Assembly (NCBI GenBank): GCA_022827185.1
Contig: JAJDTM010000030.1
Coordinates: 115,769 to 179,768 of the forward strand
Direction: 5' to 3'
DNA from: Candidatus Poribacteria bacterium
GTDB lineage: Bacteria; Poribacteria; WGA-4E; WGA-3G
DNA: 64,000 bases
Each line of letters starts with the position of its first letter. Position 1 is the first letter of the stretch. Shown here one piece after another: positions 36,368 to 44,844 of the stretch. A program made the translations under genes and the position numbers. Below the pieces are notes generated by a model, which was given only the letters and a program-made list of their open reading frames with translations, searched no databases and was not told where the DNA came from.

Positions 36368-37636
36368 ATGAAAATTACCGAGATTGAAGCAATTCCGTTG
36401 CGTGTGCCTTACGAGGAACGGATTCGTAAACAATACTACCATTTTGCGATGACTGAGTTGGTCACGGTCTATAAATTCCATACCGATACGGGTCTCATCG
36501 GTCTCGGAGAAAATCCAGGACCGCCGTTCGATCAGGACGTGTTGGACCTCTATCTCGGCACAAATCCATTTGATCATGTTATGGGTGAAGGACGTTTTAA
36601 CCTTGATATGGCGTGCTATGATTTGATGGGGAAACACCTCGGATTGCCAGCGTGGAAACTGATGGGGCAGCAGGTTCGGCAATGGGTCGCGATGGGGTGG
36701 TGGATGCCGTGTATGTCGCCCGAAGATACCGCTGCTGAGATTCAGGTTGCTGCTGAACGCGGATACCGCGGTCTCAAATGCAAAGCACGCGCTTTTTACG
36801 ATGTCGTCGAGCAGTCGAACGCAATTCAGGAGGTCGCGCCTCCCGACTTTCGGGTGGAATATGATTTTAACGGCTCGTTAATCAACGTTGAGAAGGCATT
36901 GCCTATCTTGCGGGAACTGGAGAAGATTCCCGTTGTTAAAGGTCTTGAGGAACCGATTTTTGCATACGATGTAGGGGGTTGGCGCAGACTGCATCAAGAG
37001 ATTCGGATTCCGTTCTATCTGCACGGTGTCGGCGTTATCCGGGAAGGTGCATCGCGTCAACCCTCTGGTCCTTGGATCGGACTCCGTGCTGGAGATTTTG
37101 ACGGTGCGTTGTGTAGTCATGAGACTATCAAAAGTGCGCTGGCATCGGGTTGGACTTTTGCCGCCGCGAACACGCCGATCTTGTTACAGTATGTCGGTAC
37201 GGGTATTACGGCAGCGTTTGCTTGTCATCTGGGAGCTGTGATGCCGACTGCCACACTGCCGGGTGTTACTGCCAGTCACGCTTATGAGGACGATCTAATT
37301 ATTACGTCCCACAAAGTCCAGCGTGGGTTTATGCAGGTGCCAGAAGGTGATGGTCTCGGTGTCGTGTTAGATGAAGATGCTGTGAAACGCTATTCCGAGA
37401 CACCTGCGCCGAAATGGGAACGGCATATCTCTGTTGTCACCTTACCGGGTGGCGTAAAGCACTACTACCGAAACTTACAACAAGCGGAACGTCTCATGAA
37501 ACAAGGTGTTGACGAATCTTATGCGCCGGGTGTACGTCTGGATGAATGGGAGGATGACGGTAGCGAAGCGTTTGATAAGTTATTCCAGCAGCTACAGGAG
37601 AATGACTGGCCCGTGTGGGAGACTCCAGCATCTTAG
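36368..37636 (+). CDS. Enolase-superfamily (mandelate racemase-like) protein with an incomplete metal site
   Basis: About 422 residues from ATG 36368; TTG 36353 is an alternative and neither start has a good Shine-Dalgarno. The capping domain begins MKITEIEAIPLRVPY. The barrel shows K-x-K (GLKCKARAF), the first ligand D in VEYDFNGS and the second E in GLEEPIF. At the third ligand strand the sequence reads IPFYLHGVGVI with no acidic residue, so metal binding may be altered. The 60-residue C-terminal extension is longer than usual. A PhyH gene follows on the same strand. Confidence 0.82.
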   Translation: MKITEIEAIPLRVPYEERIRKQYYHFAMTELVTVYKFHTDTGLIGLGENPGPPFDQDVLDLYLGTNPFDHVMGEGRFNLDMACYDLMGKHLGLPAWKLMGQQVRQWVAMGWWMPCMSPEDTAAEIQVAAERGYRGLKCKARAFYDVVEQSNAIQEVAPPDFRVEYDFNGSLINVEKALPILRELEKIPVVKGLEEPIFAYDVGGWRRLHQEIRIPFYLHGVGVIREGASRQPSGPWIGLRAGDFDGALCSHETIKSALASGWTFAAANTPILLQYVGTGITAAFACHLGAVMPTATLPGVTASHAYEDDLIITSHKVQRGFMQVPEGDGLGVVLDEDAVKRYSETPAPKWERHISVVTLPGGVKHYYRNLQQAERLMKQGVDESYAPGVRLDEWEDDGSEAFDKLFQQLQENDWPVWETPAS

Positions 37637-37664
37637 AAATCAGCACTTGGTGTTGAATAGTTGG

Positions 37665-37800
37665 AGATGGTTTATAATTTTAGTTTGTAGTAGCGCAATT
37701 CTGCGGCGTACTCGCCCAAATGCGATCTGCATTATTGCGCGTTTGAGAGGTAAGAACGGGCGATGAATCGCCCTACTACGAACCTGATTTTTATCCTGAA
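37665..37800. repeat. GCGTACTCGCCC / GGGCGATGAATCGCCC repeat
   Basis: The block TGCGGCGTACTCGCCCA-ATGCG-TCTGCAT is shared with the MITE interior at about 43971-44005. It is followed by a perfect hairpin GGGCGA-TGAA-TCGCCC (37758-37773). Non-coding. Confidence 0.65.
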
Positions 37801-37846
37801 TATTTTTGAATAATTCCCGATTGGCACGAATGAGGAGCAAACTGCG

Positions 37847-38656
37847 ATGATGACACCTGAACAACGGTATCTGTTTGATGTTACCGGATACCTTCACCTA
37901 AAAAATGTGCTTAGTGCCGAAGAACTGAAAGCGGCACAAGCAGCAGCAAATGAATATATCAATACACCTACCGAGGAACTCCCACCCGGATTTGACTCCA
38001 GCAATAAAAATCTCCCAAATGGATTTGCCTTTGCGAAACCTTTAGAAGCCCTCACACTGCACCGAGCGACATGGCCCATCATCAAGGAGTTGACGCGGGA
38101 TAAACCGCAACTGTTCCGCGGGACGATGATTGCGGATCGGGCGGGTGTGTCGGAGTCGGCGGAAGGACTGCGCTTGCATTGCGCACGCGAAGATTTTGGG
38201 TGGCACTGCAACCGCTATGAGGTCCGGGATGGGCGCATTTTTTGCGATGATTTTGTCGTTTTTCCGTACCTGTACGATGTGCATCCGGGAGATGGTGGGT
38301 TGCTTGTCGTTCCCGGTACACACAAGACTCTTTTCGATCGACCGGAACATCTCTTCAACAACGGGAAGATTGAAGATGCCGATGACATTCCGCCGGGGGT
38401 CCTTAACATCACACCCAAAGCAGGGGATGTGGTGATTATCTCTGAACTCCTGACGCACGGTGCGCTGCCTTGGAAACCGAAGGATCGGTATCGTTGCATC
38501 CTGACCTTACGTTATAGACCGCAACACCGTGGTGAGAGTCGCGTGTCTGAGGAGGTGAGGGGACGGCTCTCGCCGGAGACGTTGGAACTGATTTCTCGTG
38601 CAGACCACTATCACACGAAAGAGATTGTCAAACAGGATGTCGTCACGTTGACTTAA
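37847..38656 (+). CDS. PhyH-like protein lacking an obvious H-x-D metal motif
   Basis: 269 residues, tandem ATG after GAGGAGCAAACTGCG. The fold clues are PhyH-like: N-terminal YLFDVTGYLHLKNVLS, the strand GDGGLLVVPGTHK, the distal His in ELLTHGALPW and Arg in YRCILTLRYRP. At the usual H-x-D site the sequence reads GWHCNRYEV, with Asn in place of Asp. The Asp could be supplied elsewhere (CDD follows), or the protein may not bind iron normally. It is convergent with the next PhyH gene, with stops 5 nt apart. Confidence 0.8.
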   Translation: MMTPEQRYLFDVTGYLHLKNVLSAEELKAAQAAANEYINTPTEELPPGFDSSNKNLPNGFAFAKPLEALTLHRATWPIIKELTRDKPQLFRGTMIADRAGVSESAEGLRLHCAREDFGWHCNRYEVRDGRIFCDDFVVFPYLYDVHPGDGGLLVVPGTHKTLFDRPEHLFNNGKIEDADDIPPGVLNITPKAGDVVIISELLTHGALPWKPKDRYRCILTLRYRPQHRGESRVSEEVRGRLSPETLELISRADHYHTKEIVKQDVVTLT

Positions 38657-38661
38657 ATAAG

Positions 38662-39537
38662 TTAAGAGACCCGTCTCACTGCTGGTGCGCCGTGCTGCTC
38701 ACACCATGCTGCGAGGGGACTTTCGCTGCCGCTGGGAATAAATTCTTTTGTTTTCGTGAAGGGTTCACCCACCAGATACTGCTCAAGTGGCGTGAGTTTA
38801 TCTAACAACGTCTGTTCCTGTGTCCGATAGTCCATCGGCATCAACCATCGGTAACCGTAGCCGATCATTATACCTTTACGGATCTGGTCGGTTAAGTTTG
38901 CAGCTCCTGCATGAAAGGTACGGTTTTCAAACAGTAGGCAATCCCCGGGTTGTAAACTCGCTTCGAGTGCGCCTTCGGGATCCACCTGTCCTTTTGGAAT
39001 GGGAACCCGCTCGAGGAGGTGGTTGCTGCCGGGTGCGACAAGTGTTACGCCGGAATTGGGTTCACTCAGGTCGGTGAAGTAGTATGCACATTTTAGCAAG
39101 ATGCGTGGTACCTTGTTGCCGTGTGTTGTCGTTGCCATGGCGTAGTCGCGATGCCAACCGGGTCTGCGAGTGGTGTCGGGTGTACCGGGCGGATCTGGGT
39201 GTTTGTATATTAGGTGTGAGGTCATGAGTTGCAAGTGCGCGCCGAGTAGCTGGACAACAACGGGGAGGATGGTCTTCTGCGTGAGTAGCGGGATGAAGGC
39301 ATCGTCAATAGAGATAGAATTTCGGAAACTGTCGTATAATTTGTCGAAATTTTGTTGACGGTTCTCGCGTCGGTCGCTTGCTATGAGCCGGTCGCTTGCC
39401 TCAATGAGTTCACCTATGGTATCTGAGTCCAGTACATTCCGGACGATGAGATAGCCGTTGTCGTCAAAGTGGCGGATTTCTTCTTCTGAGAGTGGGTGCC
39501 AGTCGAGGTCAATTGTTGTTTCGTTTGTGTGTTCCAT
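38662..39537 (-). CDS. Phytanoyl-CoA dioxygenase (PhyH) family protein
   Basis: 291 residues, ATG after CGGAGAAAAAGC. Intact metal motif H-x-D in PGWHRDYAM, distal His in ENRTFHAGAANL and Arg in QIRKGIMIGYGYRW. N-terminal IRHFDDNGYLIVRNVLDSD is typical. It is an Fe(II)/2-oxoglutarate-dependent hydroxylase of unknown substrate, and the best-preserved of the four PhyH proteins in the window. Confidence 0.9.
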   Translation of the reverse strand: MEHTNETTIDLDWHPLSEEEIRHFDDNGYLIVRNVLDSDTIGELIEASDRLIASDRRENRQQNFDKLYDSFRNSISIDDAFIPLLTQKTILPVVVQLLGAHLQLMTSHLIYKHPDPPGTPDTTRRPGWHRDYAMATTTHGNKVPRILLKCAYYFTDLSEPNSGVTLVAPGSNHLLERVPIPKGQVDPEGALEASLQPGDCLLFENRTFHAGAANLTDQIRKGIMIGYGYRWLMPMDYRTQEQTLLDKLTPLEQYLVGEPFTKTKEFIPSGSESPLAAWCEQHGAPAVRRVS

Positions 39538-39579
39538 TGCTTTTTCTCCGGTGTTTTCGTAAAGACGATGTACAGCTCT

Positions 39580-40167
39580 TCAGGACTGTGGGTCGATTAA
39601 CTTACTGAAATGGATAGAAAACATTCGTGAAATTTTCAGAAAAACCTCAGGTCTGTCATGCAATTGCTCCGTGTAATAAAAGGTTTCTGTGCTTCGCTTG
39701 CTGGGGTCGTTAAGACGGACAACGCTTACAAATCGGTACTGATACCCATCAAGGAATTCTTCAGATTCCCAAAACGACTTTCCTATACACCTACAGTAGT
39801 TGACAAAGCAGTATGCTCCTTTTAATTGTTGGACAACTTCTGTTCTTGTTTTATTTCCACCCTTAGTTTCGAGGCAGATAATCCACTTTCTTTCACTTTC
39901 ATCATTGGCTACAATCACGAAATCAGCCCGCTTGCGTTCGCCCTTTGAGCCGTTAAAGATAGTAAGAGGGTTCTTGAAATCTTCCGCTCTGATAACAATA
40001 GAGTCAGGAGGTAAGCCTTTTATCTCTACAGTTGTGTCGGCTTGCAAATCGGTTAATTCAACGGAAAGTCTATTGTGTCTTTGTTGTAACCTAACTTGCG
40101 CGCGACCGACGAGCATTTCCCGTAATATCTGTATATCGTTCACAAAACTATTCTGCCCCCCAGACAA
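39580..40167 (-). CDS. PD-(D/E)xK-like nuclease partner of the upstream ATPase
   Basis: 195 residues from TTG 40167 (AGGA 6 nt upstream, overlapping the ATPase by 20 nt); GTG 40143 is an alternative start. The centre reads R-A-D-F-V-I (D82) followed after a strand by C-L-E-T-K-G (E100-x-K102), then VVQQLKGAY. This is the D ... E-x-K plus Q/Y arrangement of RecB-like nucleases. No named family is recognised, so nuclease activity is inference from these residues. It is coupled to an ATPase with SMC/OLD features, a pattern common in antiphage systems. Confidence 0.68.
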   Translation of the reverse strand: MSGGQNSFVNDIQILREMLVGRAQVRLQQRHNRLSVELTDLQADTTVEIKGLPPDSIVIRAEDFKNPLTIFNGSKGERKRADFVIVANDESERKWIICLETKGGNKTRTEVVQQLKGAYCFVNYCRCIGKSFWESEEFLDGYQYRFVSVVRLNDPSKRSTETFYYTEQLHDRPEVFLKISRMFSIHFSKLIDPQS

Positions 40168-41530
40168 TATCGTCCTGAATCCTGTTCATATCATCAATTG
40201 TTTTGTCAAAACTGGAAACGCCAATACCGAGTTCGGGATGGATTTTAGCTGGCACGAGTGTATGTCCTCTTCTTCGTCTCTTTTGACCTTCCTCTAACGG
40301 CATTAGTGCTTCTTCCGCCACATATACTTTAACTTGGTCTGCCTTGATTAACTCACTGTCCTGATAGCCGTTTTCTTCGGCAACTCTTTTCAGATGCGGC
40401 TTATCGTGGTTGAGCATGATGAGTGTATTGAGTTCCTTGACGATGTAATCGCTGTGGGTGGTTATGAAGACTTTAATACCCAAATTTGCGAGCCTTGCAA
40501 AAAGTCTGGCGATGCGACGCTGGTTTTCTGGATGCAGGCTTAACTCCGGTTCGTCTACCATCAACAAGTCGCCCTTTTCAGCAACACAGTTGAGATAAAA
40601 ACTGAGGTCTAAGAGGGCGCGCGCAGCACTGGAGCTTTCAACCATCGTCAATTTAAGTCGCGTGCCTTTGGGGATATAATAGAGTTGGTCGTTTTGCGTG
40701 ATAACATACGTGCCCCCAACAATGTCTGCAAAGTCGTCCAAGATTTCAGGATGCTCTTTGGCGATAAAACTTTTGTTTTTCGTGACATCTTGAAGTTGCC
40801 CCATAAAATCAACATCGGCTTCTATTGGTGACGGATATCTCTGGTAGCCTTTAGACAACAGTTGACGCGGATCAATATCCCTGTCTGCCCCTGCCATTTC
40901 TTTAAGCAGTTGGCTTCGGGCAAAGTTGAGTTCTTTGCGAAAAGTTGAGATACCGGTGCGCTCAGCTGAAACAATAAAGGGCCTAGGGAAGGAGCCAGAA
41001 AAAATATCGTCAACAATAATAAAATCAATGGCACTTTTTACACTGTCAATATCAATTTCCTTTTGTTCTTTTTGTTTTATCCGCGAAGTAAGTATCGCCT
41101 CTTTACTCCCTTTACTCTTTGCAAATATAAAAGCCGGATTTTGAAGGCTTGTGAGTATGCTGTTGAATTTTTTATCTTGTATGTTAATCTCATCTGTCAT
41201 GAGGTGAAATTCGCTATTCTGAAACGCACCTTCAGATACTGCAAAAATTTTATCCAGTTGTTCAGTATATTTTTTACATGCTTCTACAAGCATGTCATCG
41301 GTGGCTTGTGCTAAGTCAATCTTAACCTGTTCTGTAAGTGCCTGTTGGATTTGTGAGTCACTAATTGGGAAACGGATAAATTGATGCCAAGAGTGTAAGA
41401 AGCCGTACAGTGCACAAGCAGCATAAGTCTTGCCAGTGTTATTTTCGCCGCAGATAATCGTCAAATCACCCAGCGAAAATTCTGTCTGTTTTAAGATTCC
41501 AATGTTTTTCAGCCGTACTGTCAGGCTCAT
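40148..41530 (-). CDS. AAA_21/OLD-like ABC-type ATPase of a putative two-gene defence module
   Basis: 460 residues, ATG after GAGGTATCAGT. Walker A is GENNTGKT (28-35), signature-like ESSSAARALLDL, Walker B LLMVDEPELSLHPENQ (D326, E327), and H359 in ITTHSDYIVKELN. The middle has a charged helical insertion instead of a long coiled coil. This is the ATPase type of OLD, Septu PtuA and PARIS AriA proteins. There is no TOPRIM or HNH domain; the effector is probably the overlapping downstream ExK protein. Confidence 0.85.
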   Translation of the reverse strand: MSLTVRLKNIGILKQTEFSLGDLTIICGENNTGKTYAACALYGFLHSWHQFIRFPISDSQIQQALTEQVKIDLAQATDDMLVEACKKYTEQLDKIFAVSEGAFQNSEFHLMTDEINIQDKKFNSILTSLQNPAFIFAKSKGSKEAILTSRIKQKEQKEIDIDSVKSAIDFIIVDDIFSGSFPRPFIVSAERTGISTFRKELNFARSQLLKEMAGADRDIDPRQLLSKGYQRYPSPIEADVDFMGQLQDVTKNKSFIAKEHPEILDDFADIVGGTYVITQNDQLYYIPKGTRLKLTMVESSSAARALLDLSFYLNCVAEKGDLLMVDEPELSLHPENQRRIARLFARLANLGIKVFITTHSDYIVKELNTLIMLNHDKPHLKRVAEENGYQDSELIKADQVKVYVAEEALMPLEEGQKRRRRGHTLVPAKIHPELGIGVSSFDKTIDDMNRIQDDIVWGAE

Positions 41531-41664
41531 ACTGATACCTCGACCATAATCATTATATCATTGCCAAAGTGGAAACCGGAGAAATCGACTCTATTTTTTG
41601 TGGCTATATTATACCGAAGGCGTGCTGGAATTGCAATCCAAATTTGTAAAAGGAAGTACTTAAG

Positions 41665-41759
41665 GCGAGGTTGGGAACGCAGATCGCATGAATCAACACC
41701 AAGTGCGCGTGTTGCCCCGCAGTGAGAGTTGTCGGGGCGTGTACGCCGCAAAACCTCGC
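41665..41759. repeat. Short repeat bounded by GCGAGGTT inverted ends
   Basis: GCGAGGTT (41665-41672) is inverted as AACCTCGC (41752-41759). The interior has GCCCCGC/GGGGCG blocks and GTACGCCGCAAAAC, which is shared with copies at 4930-4975 and in the MITE at 43882. It fills most of the 254-nt gap between the ATPase and yyaL-type genes. Confidence 0.6.
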
Positions 41760-41784
41760 TAGCAGAAAAAAAGGGAAAGAAGCG

Positions 41785-43848
41785 TTATTGCAGCAGTTCC
41801 ACGAACGCTTCAATATCCGTTGTGGGGGCTTGGCAGACGTAATTTTCGCAGACGTATGCTGTTGCGATGTTGTCAATTTGGGGTTTGCCTGCGAGGAGTG
41901 GTAACGTCTGTTCGTCTGCGGATTCGCTTAAGGCGACGATTTTGTTGGGCTGATAGATGCCGTGTAATGCTGCTAACATCGCTCCTGTTTTGGTATCGCC
42001 TTTCTTACCGACGATGGCGATCTCTTTGGGGGTTGATAGCAAGAACGCTAACTCACAGAGCAGCTGTCCGGAACCTGTCGGCATCCCTTCCATCTGACGG
42101 AAATAGAGCTTCAAGGTTTCTACGGCTTTGTCGTGGAATTCGGGGGTGTCGAGGTGTTTGGCGAGCCGTAAGAGACTGTGAATCGCCATGGAGGCACCGG
42201 AGGGTGTGGCACCGTCGTAAGCGGATTTGGATTGGACGATGAGTGTCTCGTGTGCTTTGCCGGTGAAGAAGAATCCGTCACCTGCGTCGTCTCCGAATTG
42301 GTCAATCATGATCTGTGCGAGACGCTCGGCTTCGGTGAGCCATCGCGGTTCAAAACTGGCTTCGTAGAGTGCGATCAACCCAGCGATAAAGTAGGCGTAG
42401 TCCTCAAGATAGGCGTTGAGATGGCTTTTGCCAGCGCGGTAGGTGCGTAGGAGAAGTCCGTTGTCTTGGGATAGCGTCGTCAAGACGAATTCGGCGGATT
42501 TTTCGCATGCTTCAAGGTATTCAGATTTCCCAGTGAGTTGATACCCCATCGCCATGCCGCGGATCATGATACCGTTCCAACTGGTCAGGATTTTGTCGTC
42601 GAGTCCGGGTTTAATCCGGTTCTCTCTCGCTTCAAAGAGTTTCTGTCTTCCGTCTGCGAGGAGTGCCTCAAGGTCTCCGACATCCATTTGTAACTTTCGG
42701 GCAAAGATGTCGGGTGGCGTTTGAACGTGGAGAATGTTTTCACCCTCAAAGTTACCGTGTGGCGTGATGTCGTAATACTCACAGAAGATTTTGGCGTTCT
42801 CTTCACCGATGACATCTTCGACATCGTTCGGTTCCCAGACGAAGAATTTACCTTCTACGCCTTCACTATCTGCGTCCTGTGTGGAATAGAAACCGCCGTT
42901 TTCTGCGTCGTACATCTCGCGGAGGACGTAATCAAGGGTTTCGGTGGCGATGTGGCGATAGAACGGTTTTTGCGTGGCTTGGTACGCCTCGAAATAGGCG
43001 ACGACGAGTTGCGCGTTGTCATACAACATCTTCTCGAAATGCGGGACGAGCCAGTGTGCATCGGTGGAATATCGGTGGAAACCGCCACCGAGTTGGTCGT
43101 ACATACCGCCGCGTGCCATCTTCTCGAGAGTGAGTTCGACCATCTCTAAGGCGTTGGCGTTGCCGCTGTGATGCCAATAGCGTAGAAGAAAAGGTAATCC
43201 CATGCTGGGTGGAAATTTGGGGGCATTACCGAATCCGCCGTGTTGCGAATCGAATTGCGATCGGTATTGTTGGAACGCGTGGGTCATCAACTCTTCCGTG
43301 AGTTCATGCTCATGCGGATCGACGACATTGCTTATCTGGTTGAGCTGCGCTGTGAGTTGGTCCGCCTGTTGTAGGACTTGGACCTTCTTATCGTTGAATG
43401 CCTCTGCTACGGCGTCCATCACCTTCGGGAATCCGGGTCTACCGTACCGATCGGTGGGTGGATAGTAGGTGCCACCGTAGAAGGGTTTGAGATCCGGTGT
43501 GAGAAAAACGGTCATGGGCCATCCGCCTTGACGGGTCATGACCTGGACGGCGTTCATGTAGATTTCGTCTAAATCGGGACGCTCTTCTCTGTCAACCTTA
43601 ATGTTGATGAAAAGTTCGTTCATGACGGCGGCGATTTCCTCATTTTCAAAGGATTCACGTTCCATGACGTGGCACCAGTGGCATGCGGAGTAGCCGATAC
43701 TGAGGAGGATCGGCTTCTGTTCCTGTTTGGCGCGCGCGATCGCTTCTTCGCCCCATGGATACCAATCAACGGGGTTGTGTGCGTGCTGGAGTAGATACGG
43801 ACTTGTTTCATGGATGAGGCGGTTGGTGTGTTTGGGTGTATCGTGCAT
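41785..43848 (-). CDS. YyaL/DUF255 thioredoxin-fold protein (spermatogenesis-associated 20-like)
   Basis: 687 residues, ATG after TTGGAGAAAACGA. Residues 1-170 form the DUF255 thioredoxin-like domain, with [24 protein letters not shown] split over residues 9-32 and CHWC at 56-59 ([14 protein letters not shown]). The rest is an (alpha/alpha)6 barrel like glycosyl-hydrolase/epimerase toroids ([21 protein letters not shown]). Family function is not established; a redox or sugar-related role has been proposed. Full family length. Monocistronic. Confidence 0.93.
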   Translation of the reverse strand: MHDTPKHTNRLIHETSPYLLQHAHNPVDWYPWGEEAIARAKQEQKPILLSIGYSACHWCHVMERESFENEEIAAVMNELFINIKVDREERPDLDEIYMNAVQVMTRQGGWPMTVFLTPDLKPFYGGTYYPPTDRYGRPGFPKVMDAVAEAFNDKKVQVLQQADQLTAQLNQISNVVDPHEHELTEELMTHAFQQYRSQFDSQHGGFGNAPKFPPSMGLPFLLRYWHHSGNANALEMVELTLEKMARGGMYDQLGGGFHRYSTDAHWLVPHFEKMLYDNAQLVVAYFEAYQATQKPFYRHIATETLDYVLREMYDAENGGFYSTQDADSEGVEGKFFVWEPNDVEDVIGEENAKIFCEYYDITPHGNFEGENILHVQTPPDIFARKLQMDVGDLEALLADGRQKLFEARENRIKPGLDDKILTSWNGIMIRGMAMGYQLTGKSEYLEACEKSAEFVLTTLSQDNGLLLRTYRAGKSHLNAYLEDYAYFIAGLIALYEASFEPRWLTEAERLAQIMIDQFGDDAGDGFFFTGKAHETLIVQSKSAYDGATPSGASMAIHSLLRLAKHLDTPEFHDKAVETLKLYFRQMEGMPTGSGQLLCELAFLLSTPKEIAIVGKKGDTKTGAMLAALHGIYQPNKIVALSESADEQTLPLLAGKPQIDNIATAYVCENYVCQAPTTDIEAFVELLQ

Positions 43849-43881
43849 TCGTTTTCTCCAATGTGTGGGATTCTAACTTAG

Positions 43882-44039
43882 AATAGGACTTACGCAATTT
43901 TGGCTGTAGGCGGTTTTGTTAGATGAAATTTTTCTGACAACACAGCGTTTCTGGTAGCACAAACTGGAAGTTTTGCGGCGTACTCGCCCAGATGCGAAGT
44001 GCATCGTGGTACAAAAGAGCATCATGCGTAAGTCCTATT
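43882..44039. mobile_element. 158-bp MITE-like element with perfect 15-bp terminal inverted repeats
   Basis: The left end AATAGGACTTACGCA (43882-43896) is the exact reverse complement of the right end (44025-44039). No coding capacity. The outer AATA/TATT may include a TA target duplication around a GGACTTACGCA core, typical of IS-derived elements. The interior carries the GCGTACTCGCCC block also seen at about 37700. No transposase gene is present in the window. Confidence 0.85.
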
Positions 44040-44066
44040 AGAAGACATTCGCGCACTTAAAGCAAT

Positions 44067-44091
44067 GGGCGGGTAGTATGCACGCCCGCCC
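44067..44091. repeat. GGGCGGG/CCCGCCC hairpin
   Basis: A perfect 7-bp inverted repeat with an 11-nt loop. It could act as a transcription end for tRNA-Glu just upstream on the minus strand, but no T-run follows on that strand. Related in form to the hairpin at 37758-37773. Confidence 0.5.
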
Positions 44092-44106
44092 TTACAGATG
44101 AAGAGA

Positions 44107-44178
44107 TACCGCTACGGGGATTCGAACCCCGGTTTGGTGGCTGAGAACCACCCGTCCTAACCCCTAGACGATAGCGGC
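44107..44178 (-). tRNA. tRNA-Glu (anticodon CTC)
   Basis: The minus strand reads GCCGCTA then TCGTCTAGGGGTTAGGAC; the anticodon stem GGTGG/CCACC encloses TTCTCAG, giving CTC. T-arm CGGGGTTCGAATCCCCG. Acceptor pairing is complete apart from a terminal G-U. CCA not encoded. Confidence 0.93.
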
Positions 44179-44222
44179 ATATTATTCAAATTTCTTATAG
44201 TAGCACTTCTGCCATCTGATGT

Positions 44223-44657
44223 TCACGATTCGGTTTCATCTGTTATTCTTCCGGCGTGTTCGATCATCTCACTTAATACATCAAGATTCACATCTGACAG
44301 ATTGCGAAAACTGATGCTACTTTTTCCTGTTTTGACTTTGCCAAGTCGGGGTCCGTAAATCTCAGCGAGATAAGCTTTGCCCTCGACTGCATTAACGTAC
44401 ACACTGAAGTAATTTTTCTGCCGTGCTAACCCAACGAGAAACCATTCGACTCGCTTTTTATCGGAACGTTGGTAAGAATAATTGCCGTAGCCGATAATTT
44501 GCTGTTCGCTGCCACCCCAGAAGGTGCCTTCCCACATATAGGAATCACGACCCAGTAACGCTGCCTTGATCAGTGTGTGAAGTTCCTCTAAAACTGCCCG
44601 AATATCTGAATCTTGGCTTGCGATGTAATCATCAGGTGAAGATTCTACTCGTTCCAT
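44223..44657 (-). CDS. DUF1801 (YdhG-like) protein between two tRNA genes
   Basis: 144 residues from the ATG at 44657 (MERVESSPDDYIAS). A longer frame running into the tRNA gene is not credible. Family features: LEELHTLIKAAL, the aromatic block YMWEGTFWGG, VEWFLVGLARQKNYFSVYV, and the end segment GKSSISFRNLSDVNLDVL. DUF1801 proteins are small, soluble and of unclear biochemical role. It is flanked at 42 and 44 nt by tRNA-Gln and tRNA-Glu on the same strand, so it probably shares their transcript. Confidence 0.82.
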   Translation of the reverse strand: MERVESSPDDYIASQDSDIRAVLEELHTLIKAALLGRDSYMWEGTFWGGSEQQIIGYGNYSYQRSDKKRVEWFLVGLARQKNYFSVYVNAVEGKAYLAEIYGPRLGKVKTGKSSISFRNLSDVNLDVLSEMIEHAGRITDETES

Positions 44658-44699
44658 GTTATCTCTTTTCGGTTGCAACACAACCTCATGACAAGATGA

Positions 44700-44770
44700 C
44701 TGCCCGGGAAGGACTCGAACCTTCACTACATGGTCCAGAGCCATGCGTCCTACCATTAGACGACCGGGCA
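44700..44770 (-). tRNA. tRNA-Gln (anticodon CTG)
   Basis: The acceptor begins TGCCCGG and ends CCGGGCA with discriminator G, as expected for glutamine. The anticodon stem CATGG/CCATG encloses CTCTGGA (CTG). T-arm GAAGGTTCGAGTCCTTC. CCA not encoded. Confidence 0.92.
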
Positions 44771-44801
44771 TTGACACGCATTTACAGCGTGCTACTTTTT
44801 A

Positions 44802-44831
44802 AGTATACCTTAAATGAATCGCGTTTGTCAA
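44802..44831 (-). promoter_or_regulatory. Sigma70-type promoter for tRNA-Gln (and downstream DUF1801/tRNA-Glu)
   Basis: Minus strand TTGACA (44831-44826), an 18-bp spacer and TATACT (44807-44802). It lies 32 nt upstream of the tRNA and directly after the nuoN stop. Confidence 0.78.
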
Positions 44832-44844
44832 TTTTTTCAATAAC

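Noticed and set aside
44658..44777. Long form of the DUF1801 protein reaching into tRNA-Gln
   Set aside because: It would translate the tRNA sequence; the internal ATG restores family length.
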